From Lachnospiraceae bacterium UBA1766 (GTDB lineage Bacteria; Bacillota; Clostridia; Lachnospirales; Lachnospiraceae), in the NCBI GenBank assembly GCA_002314715.1, contig DCGY01000093.1:8570-56870 (forward strand): 48,301 nucleotides of DNA, in the 5' to 3' direction. The notes beneath the pieces were generated by a model. That model was not told the DNA's origin, made no database searches, and saw only the letters and a list, made by a program, of their open reading frames with translations. The translations under genes were made by a program, and so were the position numbers. Each line of letters begins with the position of its first letter. Position 1 is the stretch's first letter. Shown piece after piece: positions 26,219-34,813 of this stretch.

Positions 26219-26227
26219 TGTTATAAT
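26219..26227 (+). promoter_or_regulatory. Extended -10 promoter of the GH43-asparaginase operon
   Basis: TGTTATAAT is a perfect extended -10 box, 40 bases before the GH43 start codon and directly after the metF terminator. The -35 region falls in the terminator tail and is weak. Confidence 0.6.
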
Positions 26228-26267
26228 GTTTTTAGTATTTTACAATTGACAGAGGGAGTGTATACAA

Positions 26268-27194
26268 ATGAGCGAAAGAAAAACTTTTGGAACCAATCCG
26301 ATTATGAAAAATCTTTATACTGCCGATCCTGCCCCTATGGTGAGCGGAGATACCCTGTATCTTTACACCACCCACGATGAGGACGAACTGGTAAATAATT
26401 TCTATACAATGTATGACTGGCGTTGTTATTCCACCAAGGATATGGTGAATTGGACCGACCACGGTAAGATTTTCTCCTTGGATGATATTGCATGGGCAGA
26501 TGACAGAGCCTGGGCACCTCAGTGCGCAGAAAGAAACGGTAAGTTCTATCTTTACTGTCCCGTACATAAAAAAGACGGTGGCATGGCCATTGCAGTAGGC
26601 GTTTCCGACAGCCCGGCAGGTCCTTTCAAGGATTTGGGATATCCTTTAGTGGATGAAGGAGACTGGAACGATATCGATCCGACCGTATTTATCGATGATG
26701 ACGGACAGGCGTATTTATACTTCGGTAACCCGGAACTTCGTTATGTATTGTTAAACGAAGACATGATTTCCTATGACCAGAGCGTTGGAGTGGTGAAGAT
26801 TCCCATGACCGTTGAATCCTTCGCAAAGGGAAGTCATAATACCGGAACGACCTATGGGGAAGGTCCCTGGTTCTATAAACGAAACAATTTATATTATATG
26901 GTATATGCGGCATTTGCTGAGGGAGAACATCGCAATGAGCACTTTGCATATTCCACATCCACTTCTCCCACAGGCCCCTGGGTATACGGTGGCGTGTTGA
27001 TGGAGGAAGGTCCCTGCTTTACCAATCATCCCGGTATTGCAGATTTTAAGGGACATTCTTATTTGTTCTACCATACCGATGAACTTCCCGGAGGAAGCTT
27101 GTTCCATCGCAGTGTATGTGTGGCAGAGTTTACCTACAATGAGGATGGCTCCATTGATACCGTTTCCAAGTGTGACGGTGTGGAGGCGATTTAG
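26268..27194 (+). CDS. Glycoside hydrolase family 43 (arabinofuranosidase/xylosidase type)
   Basis: 308 residues, a single five-bladed beta-propeller with no signal peptide, so it acts on imported oligosaccharides in the cytoplasm. The three acidic residues of the family are visible: Asp20 (TADPAPM, general base), Asp137 (DIDPTVFIDDDG, pKa modulator) and Glu198 (YGEGPWFYKR, general acid). Other signs are WTDHGKIF and AWAPQC. Arabinose or xylose side-chain removal is the likely activity; the exact linkage cannot be read. GAGGGAG precedes the ATG. The alcohol dehydrogenase gene follows after 3 bases. Confidence 0.92.
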   Translation: MSERKTFGTNPIMKNLYTADPAPMVSGDTLYLYTTHDEDELVNNFYTMYDWRCYSTKDMVNWTDHGKIFSLDDIAWADDRAWAPQCAERNGKFYLYCPVHKKDGGMAIAVGVSDSPAGPFKDLGYPLVDEGDWNDIDPTVFIDDDGQAYLYFGNPELRYVLLNEDMISYDQSVGVVKIPMTVESFAKGSHNTGTTYGEGPWFYKRNNLYYMVYAAFAEGEHRNEHFAYSTSTSPTGPWVYGGVLMEEGPCFTNHPGIADFKGHSYLFYHTDELPGGSLFHRSVCVAEFTYNEDGSIDTVSKCDGVEAI

Positions 27195-27197
27195 GGC

Positions 27198-28391
27198 ATG
27201 AAGAATTTTGTATATGAAACTCCCACCAAGGTGTATTTTGGCAAAGGGGAAGAATTAAATGTGGGCAAAATTGTAGCCGGTTTTGCACCTAAGAAAGTTC
27301 TGTTACATTATGGCGGGGCATCTGCAAAAAGAAGCGGCCTTCTGGACAGAATCAAGAATGCTTTGGACGCTGAACAGATTGCTTACGTGGAACTTGGCGG
27401 AGTGGTAGCCAATCCGGAATTGTCTCTGGTAAGAGAAGGTGTGGCATTCGGCTTGAAGGAAGGCGTTGATTTTGTGCTGGCCATTGGTGGCGGTTCCGTA
27501 ATGGATTCGGCAAAAGACATTGCAAACGGTATTGCCAATCCTGAGGTGGACGTATGGGACTTCACACTTGGTAAGGCAACACCTGCCAGAACCTTAAAAA
27601 AAGGAGCGGTGCTTACCTTGGCGGCAGCAGGCTCGGAGATGTCCAGCTCCTGCGTAATCACCAATTCCGAGACGGGGGAAAAGAGAGGCTATGGTTCCTC
27701 GCTCAATCGTTTTGACTTTGCAATCGAGAATCCGGAGTTATCCTATACGGTGGATGCATATCAGACGGCTTGTGGAGCGGTAGATATTGCAATGCATACC
27801 ATTGAACGTTATTTTTGTCCGGGAGAAGATACTTATCTTACCGATGGCATTGCGGAAGCAGTTATAAGGAGCACCATGAAAGCAGGAAATGCCTGCCTGA
27901 AGGACCCTTATGATTATGAGGCGAGAGCTAATATGATGTGGGCTTCTTCTCTGGCTCACAACGGATTGACCCAATGCGGACGAGAGTTTCAACTGGTAGT
28001 GCATCAGCTGGAACATGAGGTCTCCGGTATGTATCCCAAGGTTGCCCATGGCGCAGGACTGGCTGCATTGTGGTGCAGCTGGGCTCGTTACGTTTATTCG
28101 GCGAATATTTCCAGATGGTTGCAGTTTGCTCAGAATATTTGGAATCTGGATATTGATTTTGAACATCCCGAGAAGACGGTTGAGAAGGCTATCGATTGTC
28201 AGGAGAATTATTACAAATCCATAGGAATGCCTACAAGTCTTGCAGAACTTGGTGTCAAAGAAACGGATTTGGAGAAACTGGCATATCTTTGCTCCAGGGG
28301 AAAGAGCAGGTCCTTAATCGGATATAAGCCTTTGGCCTATGAGGATATTCTGACGGTATTCCAAATGGCATATAAAAATTCAAACAAATGA
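27198..28391 (+). CDS. Iron-containing alcohol dehydrogenase (butanol dehydrogenase-like)
   Basis: 397 residues. The N-terminal NAD(P) domain has YFGKGEE and GGGSVMDSAKDIANGI. The C-terminal helical domain holds metal ligands in DIAMHTIERYF, VVHQLEHEVSG and KVAHGAGLAALW, matching the Asp-His-His-His set of group III dehydrogenases. It resembles the NAD(P)H-dependent butanol dehydrogenase/YqhD branch, which reduces aldehydes. The start lies 3 bases after the GH43 stop with only a weak ribosome site, suggesting translational coupling. Its role beside a GH43 is not obvious; redox balance during sugar fermentation is a reasonable guess. Confidence 0.92.
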   Translation: MKNFVYETPTKVYFGKGEELNVGKIVAGFAPKKVLLHYGGASAKRSGLLDRIKNALDAEQIAYVELGGVVANPELSLVREGVAFGLKEGVDFVLAIGGGSVMDSAKDIANGIANPEVDVWDFTLGKATPARTLKKGAVLTLAAAGSEMSSSCVITNSETGEKRGYGSSLNRFDFAIENPELSYTVDAYQTACGAVDIAMHTIERYFCPGEDTYLTDGIAEAVIRSTMKAGNACLKDPYDYEARANMMWASSLAHNGLTQCGREFQLVVHQLEHEVSGMYPKVAHGAGLAALWCSWARYVYSANISRWLQFAQNIWNLDIDFEHPEKTVEKAIDCQENYYKSIGMPTSLAELGVKETDLEKLAYLCSRGKSRSLIGYKPLAYEDILTVFQMAYKNSNK

Positions 28392-28408
28392 TAACAAGGG
28401 GAATTACA

Positions 28409-29404
28409 ATGGCGAAGAAAGAGATTTTTATTAGTTACAAAAACGAGGAATATGATATCCAGGTTGTGGAAAGATTAATAGAGTATCTTGAAAAGAATGG
28501 GAAAACCTGTTTTTATGCACCCAGAGATATTGAAAAAGGACAGACCTATGCCAATGAACTGGTAAATGCCATGAAGGATTGCAAGCATGCCATTATTGTT
28601 TGCTCCAGAGCTGCATACCAGTCCGTGCACATGCTTAATGAAATTGATATTCTGTTAAATCATCAGAAGCAGATGATACCTTTTGTTATTGAGGATTGCC
28701 CTATGAGTAATGAATTCCTTTATTACCTGGGACGTAGACAGATGGTTATGGCCACCAATCATGATGCGGAGGAGCATTTTGGCGAGCTGATGGATGCCCT
28801 GGGATATATTCCCAAGGAGGGTGTTGGCGTGGCGCCCATTAAGCGTACTTCAACTGTATTTGACTATGATGAGGATCGCGGAGTTATGATTAATCCTGCA
28901 GACCATCAGAGAAATGTCAGCTTCCGAGATGATACACTGATGAGCATTTTCGATACCATTTATCAGGCTGTAGCGGACGAAATTGACGAAGAAACCGCAG
29001 AGGAAATTTTCTTTAATGCCGGCAAAAAGGCAGGCGAGAATTTTGGTAAGCGTTTAAAGGATCAGTGGAAATCTGAGGACTATTCCATCGAAGATAAAGT
29101 AAATCGCTGGTGTGCATTTGATTCTGCGGTAGGTTGGGGAAAATTCACCGCCAAGGATATCGTGGTGGATGATGAAAATGATACCTTCTCCGGAAAACTG
29201 GAGATTAGCGAAAACTTCATCGTGGATGAAGATGACGAAGAGGATGAATCTAAAATCTGTCGTTTTGTACAGGGCTATTGCTCCGGCGTATTAAAGAAGA
29301 TTGCCACTTCCAAGGTATGCCTGGTATGTGATGACTGTCCGAAGAAAAAGATTACATCCAATGTTTGTAAGTTTCACTTTAGCAACAGCAAGGGGGACAA
29401 GTAA
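28409..29404 (+). CDS. TIR domain protein with C-terminal V4R-like domain
   Basis: 331 residues. The ATG at 28409 has AAGGGG 7 bases in front and is preferred over the ATG at 28388 that overlaps the previous stop. Residues 1-135 form a bacterial TIR domain: KEIFISYKNEEYD, GKTCFYAPRDIEKG, HAIIVCSRAAYQS and Glu78 in MLNEIDILL, the place of the catalytic Glu in NAD-cleaving TIRs. Residues about 185-325 match the V4R (4-vinyl-reductase) small-molecule-binding pattern: FFNAGKKAGENFGKRL, SAVGWGKF, then CRFVQGYCSGVL, CLVCDDCP and VCKFHF with clustered cysteines. The fusion suggests a TIR enzyme or scaffold gated by a ligand or metal. It stands in an operon with asparaginase (stop and start overlap, TAATG). 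A defence role is possible but no defence partner is near. Confidence 0.83.
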   Translation: MAKKEIFISYKNEEYDIQVVERLIEYLEKNGKTCFYAPRDIEKGQTYANELVNAMKDCKHAIIVCSRAAYQSVHMLNEIDILLNHQKQMIPFVIEDCPMSNEFLYYLGRRQMVMATNHDAEEHFGELMDALGYIPKEGVGVAPIKRTSTVFDYDEDRGVMINPADHQRNVSFRDDTLMSIFDTIYQAVADEIDEETAEEIFFNAGKKAGENFGKRLKDQWKSEDYSIEDKVNRWCAFDSAVGWGKFTAKDIVVDDENDTFSGKLEISENFIVDEDDEEDESKICRFVQGYCSGVLKKIATSKVCLVCDDCPKKKITSNVCKFHFSNSKGDK

Positions 29405-30408
29405 TGCGCATTTTAACTGTTTTCACCGGAGGAACCATCGGTAGTTTGGTGGGATCGGACGGGAAAATATCTACAGAAGAGGCTACAAAATATCTTCTGA
29501 TTGACGAATACGAAAAGAAGTATGGCAAAAAGTCGGAATTTGATACCATAGAGCCTTATCGTATTTTGAGTGAAAATCTGAAGGCTAATCATTTGACGGA
29601 ATTGATTGCGGTCTTGCAGAAGGTGTTCACGGAGAAAACCTATGATGGTGTCATTATTACCCATGGTACCGATACCCTGCAGTATACGTCGGCTGCACTT
29701 CAGTATGTGTTTGGTGCTGTGGATTTCCCAATCATTTTGGTGTCCAGTGATTTCGTTCTGACGGATCCGAAGGCAAACGGTTTGATAAATTTTGCGGCTG
29801 CGGTGGATTTTATCGAAGGAAAGTACGGTACCGGTGTCTTCGTAAGTTATTGTAATCCGGGAGAGAATCCCAAGTTTCATAGGGGAACCAGAATGCAGAA
29901 TTCTTTATCCTTTGCAGCGGATGTAAACAGCATCCTGGGGGGAGAATACGGCTCCTTCGCAGAGGGAAAGTACATTTCCAATGATAAGTATCAGGTGGCG
30001 GATTCGGATGTTAAGGCATTGTTTGGAGCCGACGAAAAAGTGAAGCTTCTGGACAATGGCTGTGTACTTCGCCTGCGTGCATTTCCCGGCATGCAGTACC
30101 CTGCAGATGTAACCGGTGTAAAAGCGGTTTTGTATGAAAGCTATCACTCCGGAACCATTTGCATTGATGAGGAGTTGAAGATTTTTGCAAAGAAAATGCA
30201 GGAAAAGAAGATTCCCGTGTATGTGACCGGACTGGATGACAGCCAGAATGAATATGAAACGGTGGAAATGTTCCGGAAACTGGGGATTGTAGCTGTGCCT
30301 AACCGTGCACCAATCTCCCAATATATGAAGCTGTGGTTGGCCTGCAGCAACGAAAAAAATGTGGAAGAAGTAATGCTTACTTCCTACGGAGAAGATGAAT
30401 GCAGATAA
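29404..30408 (+). CDS. L-asparaginase, type I-like, cytoplasmic
   Basis: 334 residues. It hydrolyses L-asparagine (or a similar amide) to aspartate and ammonia. The first Thr motif is FTGGTIGS (Thr11), and the second is ITHGTDTLQYTSAAL, with the Thr-Asp pair. A C-terminal block (YESYHSGTI, VYVTGLDDSQ) fits the small domain of the family, though the usual Lys region has diverged. No signal peptide. The start codon overlaps the stop of the TIR-V4R gene by one base and GGGGG precedes it, so the two are translated together. It is the last gene before a strong terminator. Confidence 0.88.
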   Translation: MRILTVFTGGTIGSLVGSDGKISTEEATKYLLIDEYEKKYGKKSEFDTIEPYRILSENLKANHLTELIAVLQKVFTEKTYDGVIITHGTDTLQYTSAALQYVFGAVDFPIILVSSDFVLTDPKANGLINFAAAVDFIEGKYGTGVFVSYCNPGENPKFHRGTRMQNSLSFAADVNSILGGEYGSFAEGKYISNDKYQVADSDVKALFGADEKVKLLDNGCVLRLRAFPGMQYPADVTGVKAVLYESYHSGTICIDEELKIFAKKMQEKKIPVYVTGLDDSQNEYETVEMFRKLGIVAVPNRAPISQYMKLWLACSNEKNVEEVMLTSYGEDECR

Positions 30409-30412
30409 ATAC

Positions 30413-30441
30413 AAAGCGTCTCTGTAAGGAGACGCTTTTTT
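30413..30441 (+). terminator. Intrinsic terminator between asparaginase and GH3 genes
   Basis: A perfect 10-bp stem AAAGCGTCTC/GAGACGCTTT with a TGTAAG loop, running into a T tract. It begins 4 bases after the asparaginase stop and ends 17 bases before the GH3 ATG. Confidence 0.92.
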
Positions 30442-30457
30442 ATAGCGAGGTGTGTGT

Positions 30458-32782
30458 ATGGCAGAAAAAACAGTTAAAAAAGTTACGGGATGCGAGAAGC
30501 ATATAGCCCTTTCGCTGGAAGCAGCAAAAGAGGGAATGGTGCTTTTGAAAAATGAGGGAGAGATTCTTCCTTTGGCAAAGGGGACCAAGGTATCTATTTT
30601 CGGTACGGCACAGTTTGATTATGTAAGAGGCGGCGGTGGAAGCGGTGACGTAACCACGGCATATACCAGAAATATTTACGAAGGTTTCAAAAAGATGGAG
30701 GAACAGGGGCTGGTAGAGGTTTACGAGCCGGCATCCGCACTCTTTCGGGACAGCTTTGAGAAGCAACAGAAAAAGAAAGTGGGAAACGGAAGGACGACCC
30801 AGCCCAAGCTTACCAAGAAACTGGTGACAGAATGTGCAAAGGAAAGTGATGTGGCAATCCTTACCATCTGCAGATTCTCCTGGGAGGGGGCAGACAGAAA
30901 GGGAGAGCCTTTGGATGGTGATTTCTATCTTTCCGCCTCAGAGGAAGCCTTAAAGGATGCAATCCTGGAGAAGTTTTCCAAGGTGATTGTCATTTTGGAT
31001 GTTGGTGGCGTGGTGGATTCCGGTTGGTTTCTGAAAGAAGAGAAAATTCCGGGTGTATTAATGGCTTGGCAGGCGGGCATTGAAGGTGGTTTGGCCATTG
31101 CACAAACAGTTTGCGGTTTGTCCAACCCTTCCGGCAGACTGGTGGATACCTTTGCCGATTCTTTCGCGGCATATCCCTCCTCTGCTCACTTTAATGACTC
31201 TGTGGAGTATGTGGATTACACAGAGGATATCTATGTGGGATATCGCTATTTTGAAACCTTCAAGGAGCAATTGGTACATGTAAATTATCCTTTTGGATTT
31301 GGCCTGTCATACACGACCTTTGAAACCCAGGTGGGAAAGGTAACCATACCCAGGAACCATAAACCGGGTGGCAAGGAAGAAATTTCTGTTGAAGTTCAGG
31401 TCACAAATACCGGTAAGATGGCGGGAAAAGAGGTGGTGGCCTTATATTTTGAGGCACCCAACGGACTCTTATATAAACCGGCCCGACAACTTTGTGCTTT
31501 TGCAAAAACCGATTTGTTAAAGAAGGGGAAGAGCCAGGTATTGAAGTTATCCTTCCCCATTTCTGCAATGGCATCTTATGATGATTTGGGCAAGATTCAA
31601 AAGTCTGCATATGTTTTGGAACAGGGCGTGTATAAAATCTATGTGGGTGCCAATGTAAGAGAGGCGGTTCCCGTAAAGAAAGCATTTGAATTAAAAGAAA
31701 CCATGGTAGAGGAACAGTTGACCGCCCGTTGTGTTCCCCACCGCTTAAAGAAACGTTTGCTGGGAGACGGAAGCTATGAGAAGCTTCCCACAGATAAAAA
31801 GGCGGTATCCGGTCAGACGGCATTGAACAAAACCTGGACGATTCCGCAGGGACCTACCCTTACAAAGGATATGGTGCTTCCCAAGGGCCCAAGCTTTAAA
31901 AAGGTGGAAGCCGGAAAGGTAAGCGTAGAGGCATTTGTAAAAGAACTTCCGGCAGAATGCTTGGTAGAGATGTTGGGTGGACAGCCCAATGTGGGAGTAT
32001 CCAATACCTTCGGTATGGGAAATTGCCCTGCATACGGTATTCCCAATGTAACTACGGCAGACGGCCCTGCAGGACTTCGTATAGAGCCTCAAATGGAGGT
32101 TTATACCACCGCATGGCCGATTGCTACCATGTTGGCCTGTACCTGGAATACGGACCTTGTACGACGCGTAGGTGAGGCCGGTGCAAAAGAGGTAAAGGAA
32201 AACAAAATCGGCGTATGGTTAACCCCTGCCATGAATATTCACAGAAGTCCTTTGTGTGGACGAAATTTTGAGTATTTTTCCGAGGATCCTTTTATGACCG
32301 GTAAAATGGGAGCAGCAAAGATTCTCGGTATTCAGTCTCAAAAGATTGCGGTTTCCATGAAGCATTTTGCTTGTAACGACAAGGAAGTGGACCGAATGAT
32401 TTGCGATTCCAGATTGTCCGAAAGAGCCTTGCGTGAGGTTTATCTTAAGGGCTTCGAAATCGCGGTAAAGGAGGCAAAGCCCTGGACCGTAATGTCCTCC
32501 TACAATTTGGTAAACGGCACCTATTCCTCCCAAAATAAAGATTTGCTGGGCGGAATCCTGCGGGGAGAATGGGGCTATGATGGAATGATTACCACCGACT
32601 GGATGAACTGTGTGGATCAGGTATCGGAAGTGCAGGCAGGGAATGATTTAAAGATGCCAAGCGGCGAGCCTACTGTTTTGTGGAAAGCCTATCAGGATGG
32701 TAAGCTGAAAAGAGAAGAGATGGAAGCTTGTGCGATTCGTATTTTAAAGACGATTTTGAAACTGGATAAAAAAGTGCGTTAA
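30458..32782 (+). CDS. Glycoside hydrolase family 3 beta-glucosidase, domain-inverted form
   Basis: 774 residues, ATG at 30458 after GCGAGGTG. Domain order is inverted relative to ordinary GH3 enzymes. The usual C-terminal alpha/beta domain comes first (MVLLKNEGEILPL, then VRGGGGSGDV). A fibronectin III-like domain follows (about 310-385, VTNTGKMAGKEVVALYF), and the TIM-barrel catalytic domain comes last (about 490-774). This last part holds EYFSEDPFMTG, SMKHFACND and the nucleophile Asp714 in TTDWMN. The same inversion is known in some ruminal beta-glucosidases. No signal peptide, so it works on imported oligosaccharides. It heads an operon with a PfkB kinase and an oxidoreductase, 17 bases after a terminator. 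Confidence 0.92.
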   Translation: MAEKTVKKVTGCEKHIALSLEAAKEGMVLLKNEGEILPLAKGTKVSIFGTAQFDYVRGGGGSGDVTTAYTRNIYEGFKKMEEQGLVEVYEPASALFRDSFEKQQKKKVGNGRTTQPKLTKKLVTECAKESDVAILTICRFSWEGADRKGEPLDGDFYLSASEEALKDAILEKFSKVIVILDVGGVVDSGWFLKEEKIPGVLMAWQAGIEGGLAIAQTVCGLSNPSGRLVDTFADSFAAYPSSAHFNDSVEYVDYTEDIYVGYRYFETFKEQLVHVNYPFGFGLSYTTFETQVGKVTIPRNHKPGGKEEISVEVQVTNTGKMAGKEVVALYFEAPNGLLYKPARQLCAFAKTDLLKKGKSQVLKLSFPISAMASYDDLGKIQKSAYVLEQGVYKIYVGANVREAVPVKKAFELKETMVEEQLTARCVPHRLKKRLLGDGSYEKLPTDKKAVSGQTALNKTWTIPQGPTLTKDMVLPKGPSFKKVEAGKVSVEAFVKELPAECLVEMLGGQPNVGVSNTFGMGNCPAYGIPNVTTADGPAGLRIEPQMEVYTTAWPIATMLACTWNTDLVRRVGEAGAKEVKENKIGVWLTPAMNIHRSPLCGRNFEYFSEDPFMTGKMGAAKILGIQSQKIAVSMKHFACNDKEVDRMICDSRLSERALREVYLKGFEIAVKEAKPWTVMSSYNLVNGTYSSQNKDLLGGILRGEWGYDGMITTDWMNCVDQVSEVQAGNDLKMPSGEPTVLWKAYQDGKLKREEMEACAIRILKTILKLDKKVR

Positions 32783-32806
32783 AAATTTCGGAAAAGAGGA
32801 TTTGAT

Positions 32807-33706
32807 ATGGAAGAGTATGTATATATGCATGGTCAGGTATTGGGAACACATTCCTTTTACTTAAGAGATGGATTTTTGGAGCCGGATGAGTATGCGGAAC
32901 TTCGGGAAAATCACTTTCTTCCCGGCGGGGAAACCGGCACTGCAGCAACTGTGCTGGCTTCCTTTGGCACTCACGTGAAATTGGCAGGTACACATATTGG
33001 CACGGAAGTGGCAGACATGCTAAAGGATTTTTATCGGGAGAAAACCGTGGACTTGTCTTCCCTGTATTTTGATCCGACCTATCGGGGACTGATGGATTAT
33101 GTGGTGGTGGCCGGTCTGGTTCGATCCCCTATGGGATATTTTCAGACGCTGTACGAAAGCGGTGTGAAGCGTTGGAATGCGCCCAAGGAAGAAGATATTG
33201 CAAACTGTAAGGTGGCGGGCATTGACCCTTTCTTTCAGGAGGAAACCGACCTGACTGCAGAACTTTGTATCAAACATGGCAAGCCTTATGTAACCATTGA
33301 TTGTCCGCATACGGAAAGATTACATCAGAAGGCAGCAGTCAATGTGGTATCCAAGGAGTGTTTGGGTAGCCATTACAAGGATATGGACCGGGAAGAAGTA
33401 TTCCGTTTGCTACAGGAAACGGCAGAAGGTCTGGTCATCATTACCACCGGTGAAAAGGATATGCTGTACGGTCGAAAGGGCGGAGAAATGAAACGGATGA
33501 AGCCTTTTTCGGTGGAGGTAAAGAGCACTTTGGGTGCCGGAGATACATTTAAGGCGGGCTGTATTTACGGACTGCTTCACGGATTTGAGGATGAAAAATT
33601 GGTGAGGTTTGCATCCGCTTGTTCGGCCATTGCAATTCAGAGAGCACCACTACCGTTAAATCCCCCCACTCTGGAGGAAGTATTGGCGTTGATGGAGATA
33701 GTTTAA
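32807..33706 (+). CDS. PfkB-family carbohydrate kinase
   Basis: 299 residues. The PfkB signature 2 is clear near the C-terminus (STLGAGDTFKAGCIYGL, with the catalytic Asp), and FLPGGETGTAATVLASFG matches the N-terminal glycine motif of ribokinase-like enzymes. AKA of the family, it phosphorylates a sugar or nucleoside with ATP; the substrate is not readable. GAAAAGAGGA precedes the ATG at 32807, 24 bases after the GH3 stop. In this operon it may phosphorylate the sugar released by GH3 or a derivative made by the neighbouring oxidoreductase. Confidence 0.87.
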   Translation: MEEYVYMHGQVLGTHSFYLRDGFLEPDEYAELRENHFLPGGETGTAATVLASFGTHVKLAGTHIGTEVADMLKDFYREKTVDLSSLYFDPTYRGLMDYVVVAGLVRSPMGYFQTLYESGVKRWNAPKEEDIANCKVAGIDPFFQEETDLTAELCIKHGKPYVTIDCPHTERLHQKAAVNVVSKECLGSHYKDMDREEVFRLLQETAEGLVIITTGEKDMLYGRKGGEMKRMKPFSVEVKSTLGAGDTFKAGCIYGLLHGFEDEKLVRFASACSAIAIQRAPLPLNPPTLEEVLALMEIV

Positions 33707-33718
33707 GGGAGAATTGAT

Positions 33719-34792
33719 ATGAAGCTTTTTGGATTGGGAGGCAAAAAAGGGAAGGAATTTCGAGTGGCTATTTTGGGCGCCGGAAATATCGCCAGAGCCA
33801 TGGCGGAAGCAGTAAACGGATTAGGAGAAGAGGCAACTCTTTATGGAGTGGCATCCCGCTCTTTGGAGAAGGCAAAGGCGTTTGCCAAGACTTATGGCGT
33901 AAAAAAGGCTTATGGGTCCTATGAGGAGCTGGCCAAGGATGACCGGGTGGATTTGATTTACATTGCCACGCCCCATTCCGAGCATTATCAAAATGCGAAG
34001 CTATGCATTGAGAATGGCAGAAACTGTCTGGTGGAAAAGGCCTTTTGCGGAAATCTGACTCAGACCAGGGAGTTGATTCGTTTGGCGAAGGAAAAAAGGG
34101 TTTTGCTGGCAGAAGCTATGTGGACCAGATATCAGCCTTCCAAGGATATTATCCGTGAGGTTTTGGAAAGCGGAATGATTGGCACCCCTCAATCTTTGAT
34201 TGCGGATTTTAGCATCTCGGCGCGGGGAATTGAACGGTTGGAAAAACCGGAGCTGGCGGGTGGAGCCTTGCTGGATTTGGGCATCTATTCCTTGACGGTT
34301 CCTGCCATGTATTTTGGAACGGAAATCAAGGGGCTGTCCGTTGGCATCAAAAAGAATGAATACGGCGTAGACATGGAGGACGAAATCCTTATGGAATATA
34401 AGGACGGAAAAACAGCCCGTGTGCTCACCGGTTTCGGAGGAGCAGACTCCAATTATGCAAAGATTACCGGAGACGCAGGCAGTATTGTATTCGGTCCCAT
34501 CAATGTGCCCAGAACCCTGGAGAGGCTGGATGCAGAGGGAAATTGTATTTCCAAGGAGGAACTGCCGATTCGCATCAATGGTTATGAATATCAGGTTTTG
34601 GAATGTAAGGAAGCAATCCTTCGGGGAGAGACGGAAACCAAGTCCATGCCTCTGTCCGAAACCATACGTATGATGGGATGGATGGATTCGATCCGTGACT
34701 ATGCAGACGTAGCATATCCTTTTGAGGAGAAGAAGGATCGTTCCCATCCGGATTTGGAAGTCTGGGGCGTAGAGAAGGCCTTTAAGGAATAA
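33719..34792 (+). CDS. Gfo/Idh/MocA-family oxidoreductase
   Basis: 357 residues. A Rossmann fold opens the protein (FRVAILGAGNIARAMAEA), followed by VASRSLEKAKAFA, the family block LIYIATPHSEHYQNAKLCIE and the EKAFCGN motif that corresponds to EKP in most members. The C-terminal half is the alpha/beta substrate domain (GGALLDLGIYSL). These enzymes oxidise or reduce sugars, inositols or their derivatives with NAD(P). The EKAF variant is like dihydrodiol dehydrogenase and glucose-fructose oxidoreductase relatives. It lies 12 bases after the PfkB gene, so the two probably act on the same sugar. Confidence 0.9.
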   Translation: MKLFGLGGKKGKEFRVAILGAGNIARAMAEAVNGLGEEATLYGVASRSLEKAKAFAKTYGVKKAYGSYEELAKDDRVDLIYIATPHSEHYQNAKLCIENGRNCLVEKAFCGNLTQTRELIRLAKEKRVLLAEAMWTRYQPSKDIIREVLESGMIGTPQSLIADFSISARGIERLEKPELAGGALLDLGIYSLTVPAMYFGTEIKGLSVGIKKNEYGVDMEDEILMEYKDGKTARVLTGFGGADSNYAKITGDAGSIVFGPINVPRTLERLDAEGNCISKEELPIRINGYEYQVLECKEAILRGETETKSMPLSETIRMMGWMDSIRDYADVAYPFEEKKDRSHPDLEVWGVEKAFKE

Positions 34793-34813
34793 ACAAAGAT
34801 TGGAGGAGCATTC

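Noticed and set aside
26268..30408. A defence island around the TIR protein
   Set aside because: The neighbours are GH43, alcohol dehydrogenase and asparaginase; no nuclease, cyclase effector or toxin pair is present.
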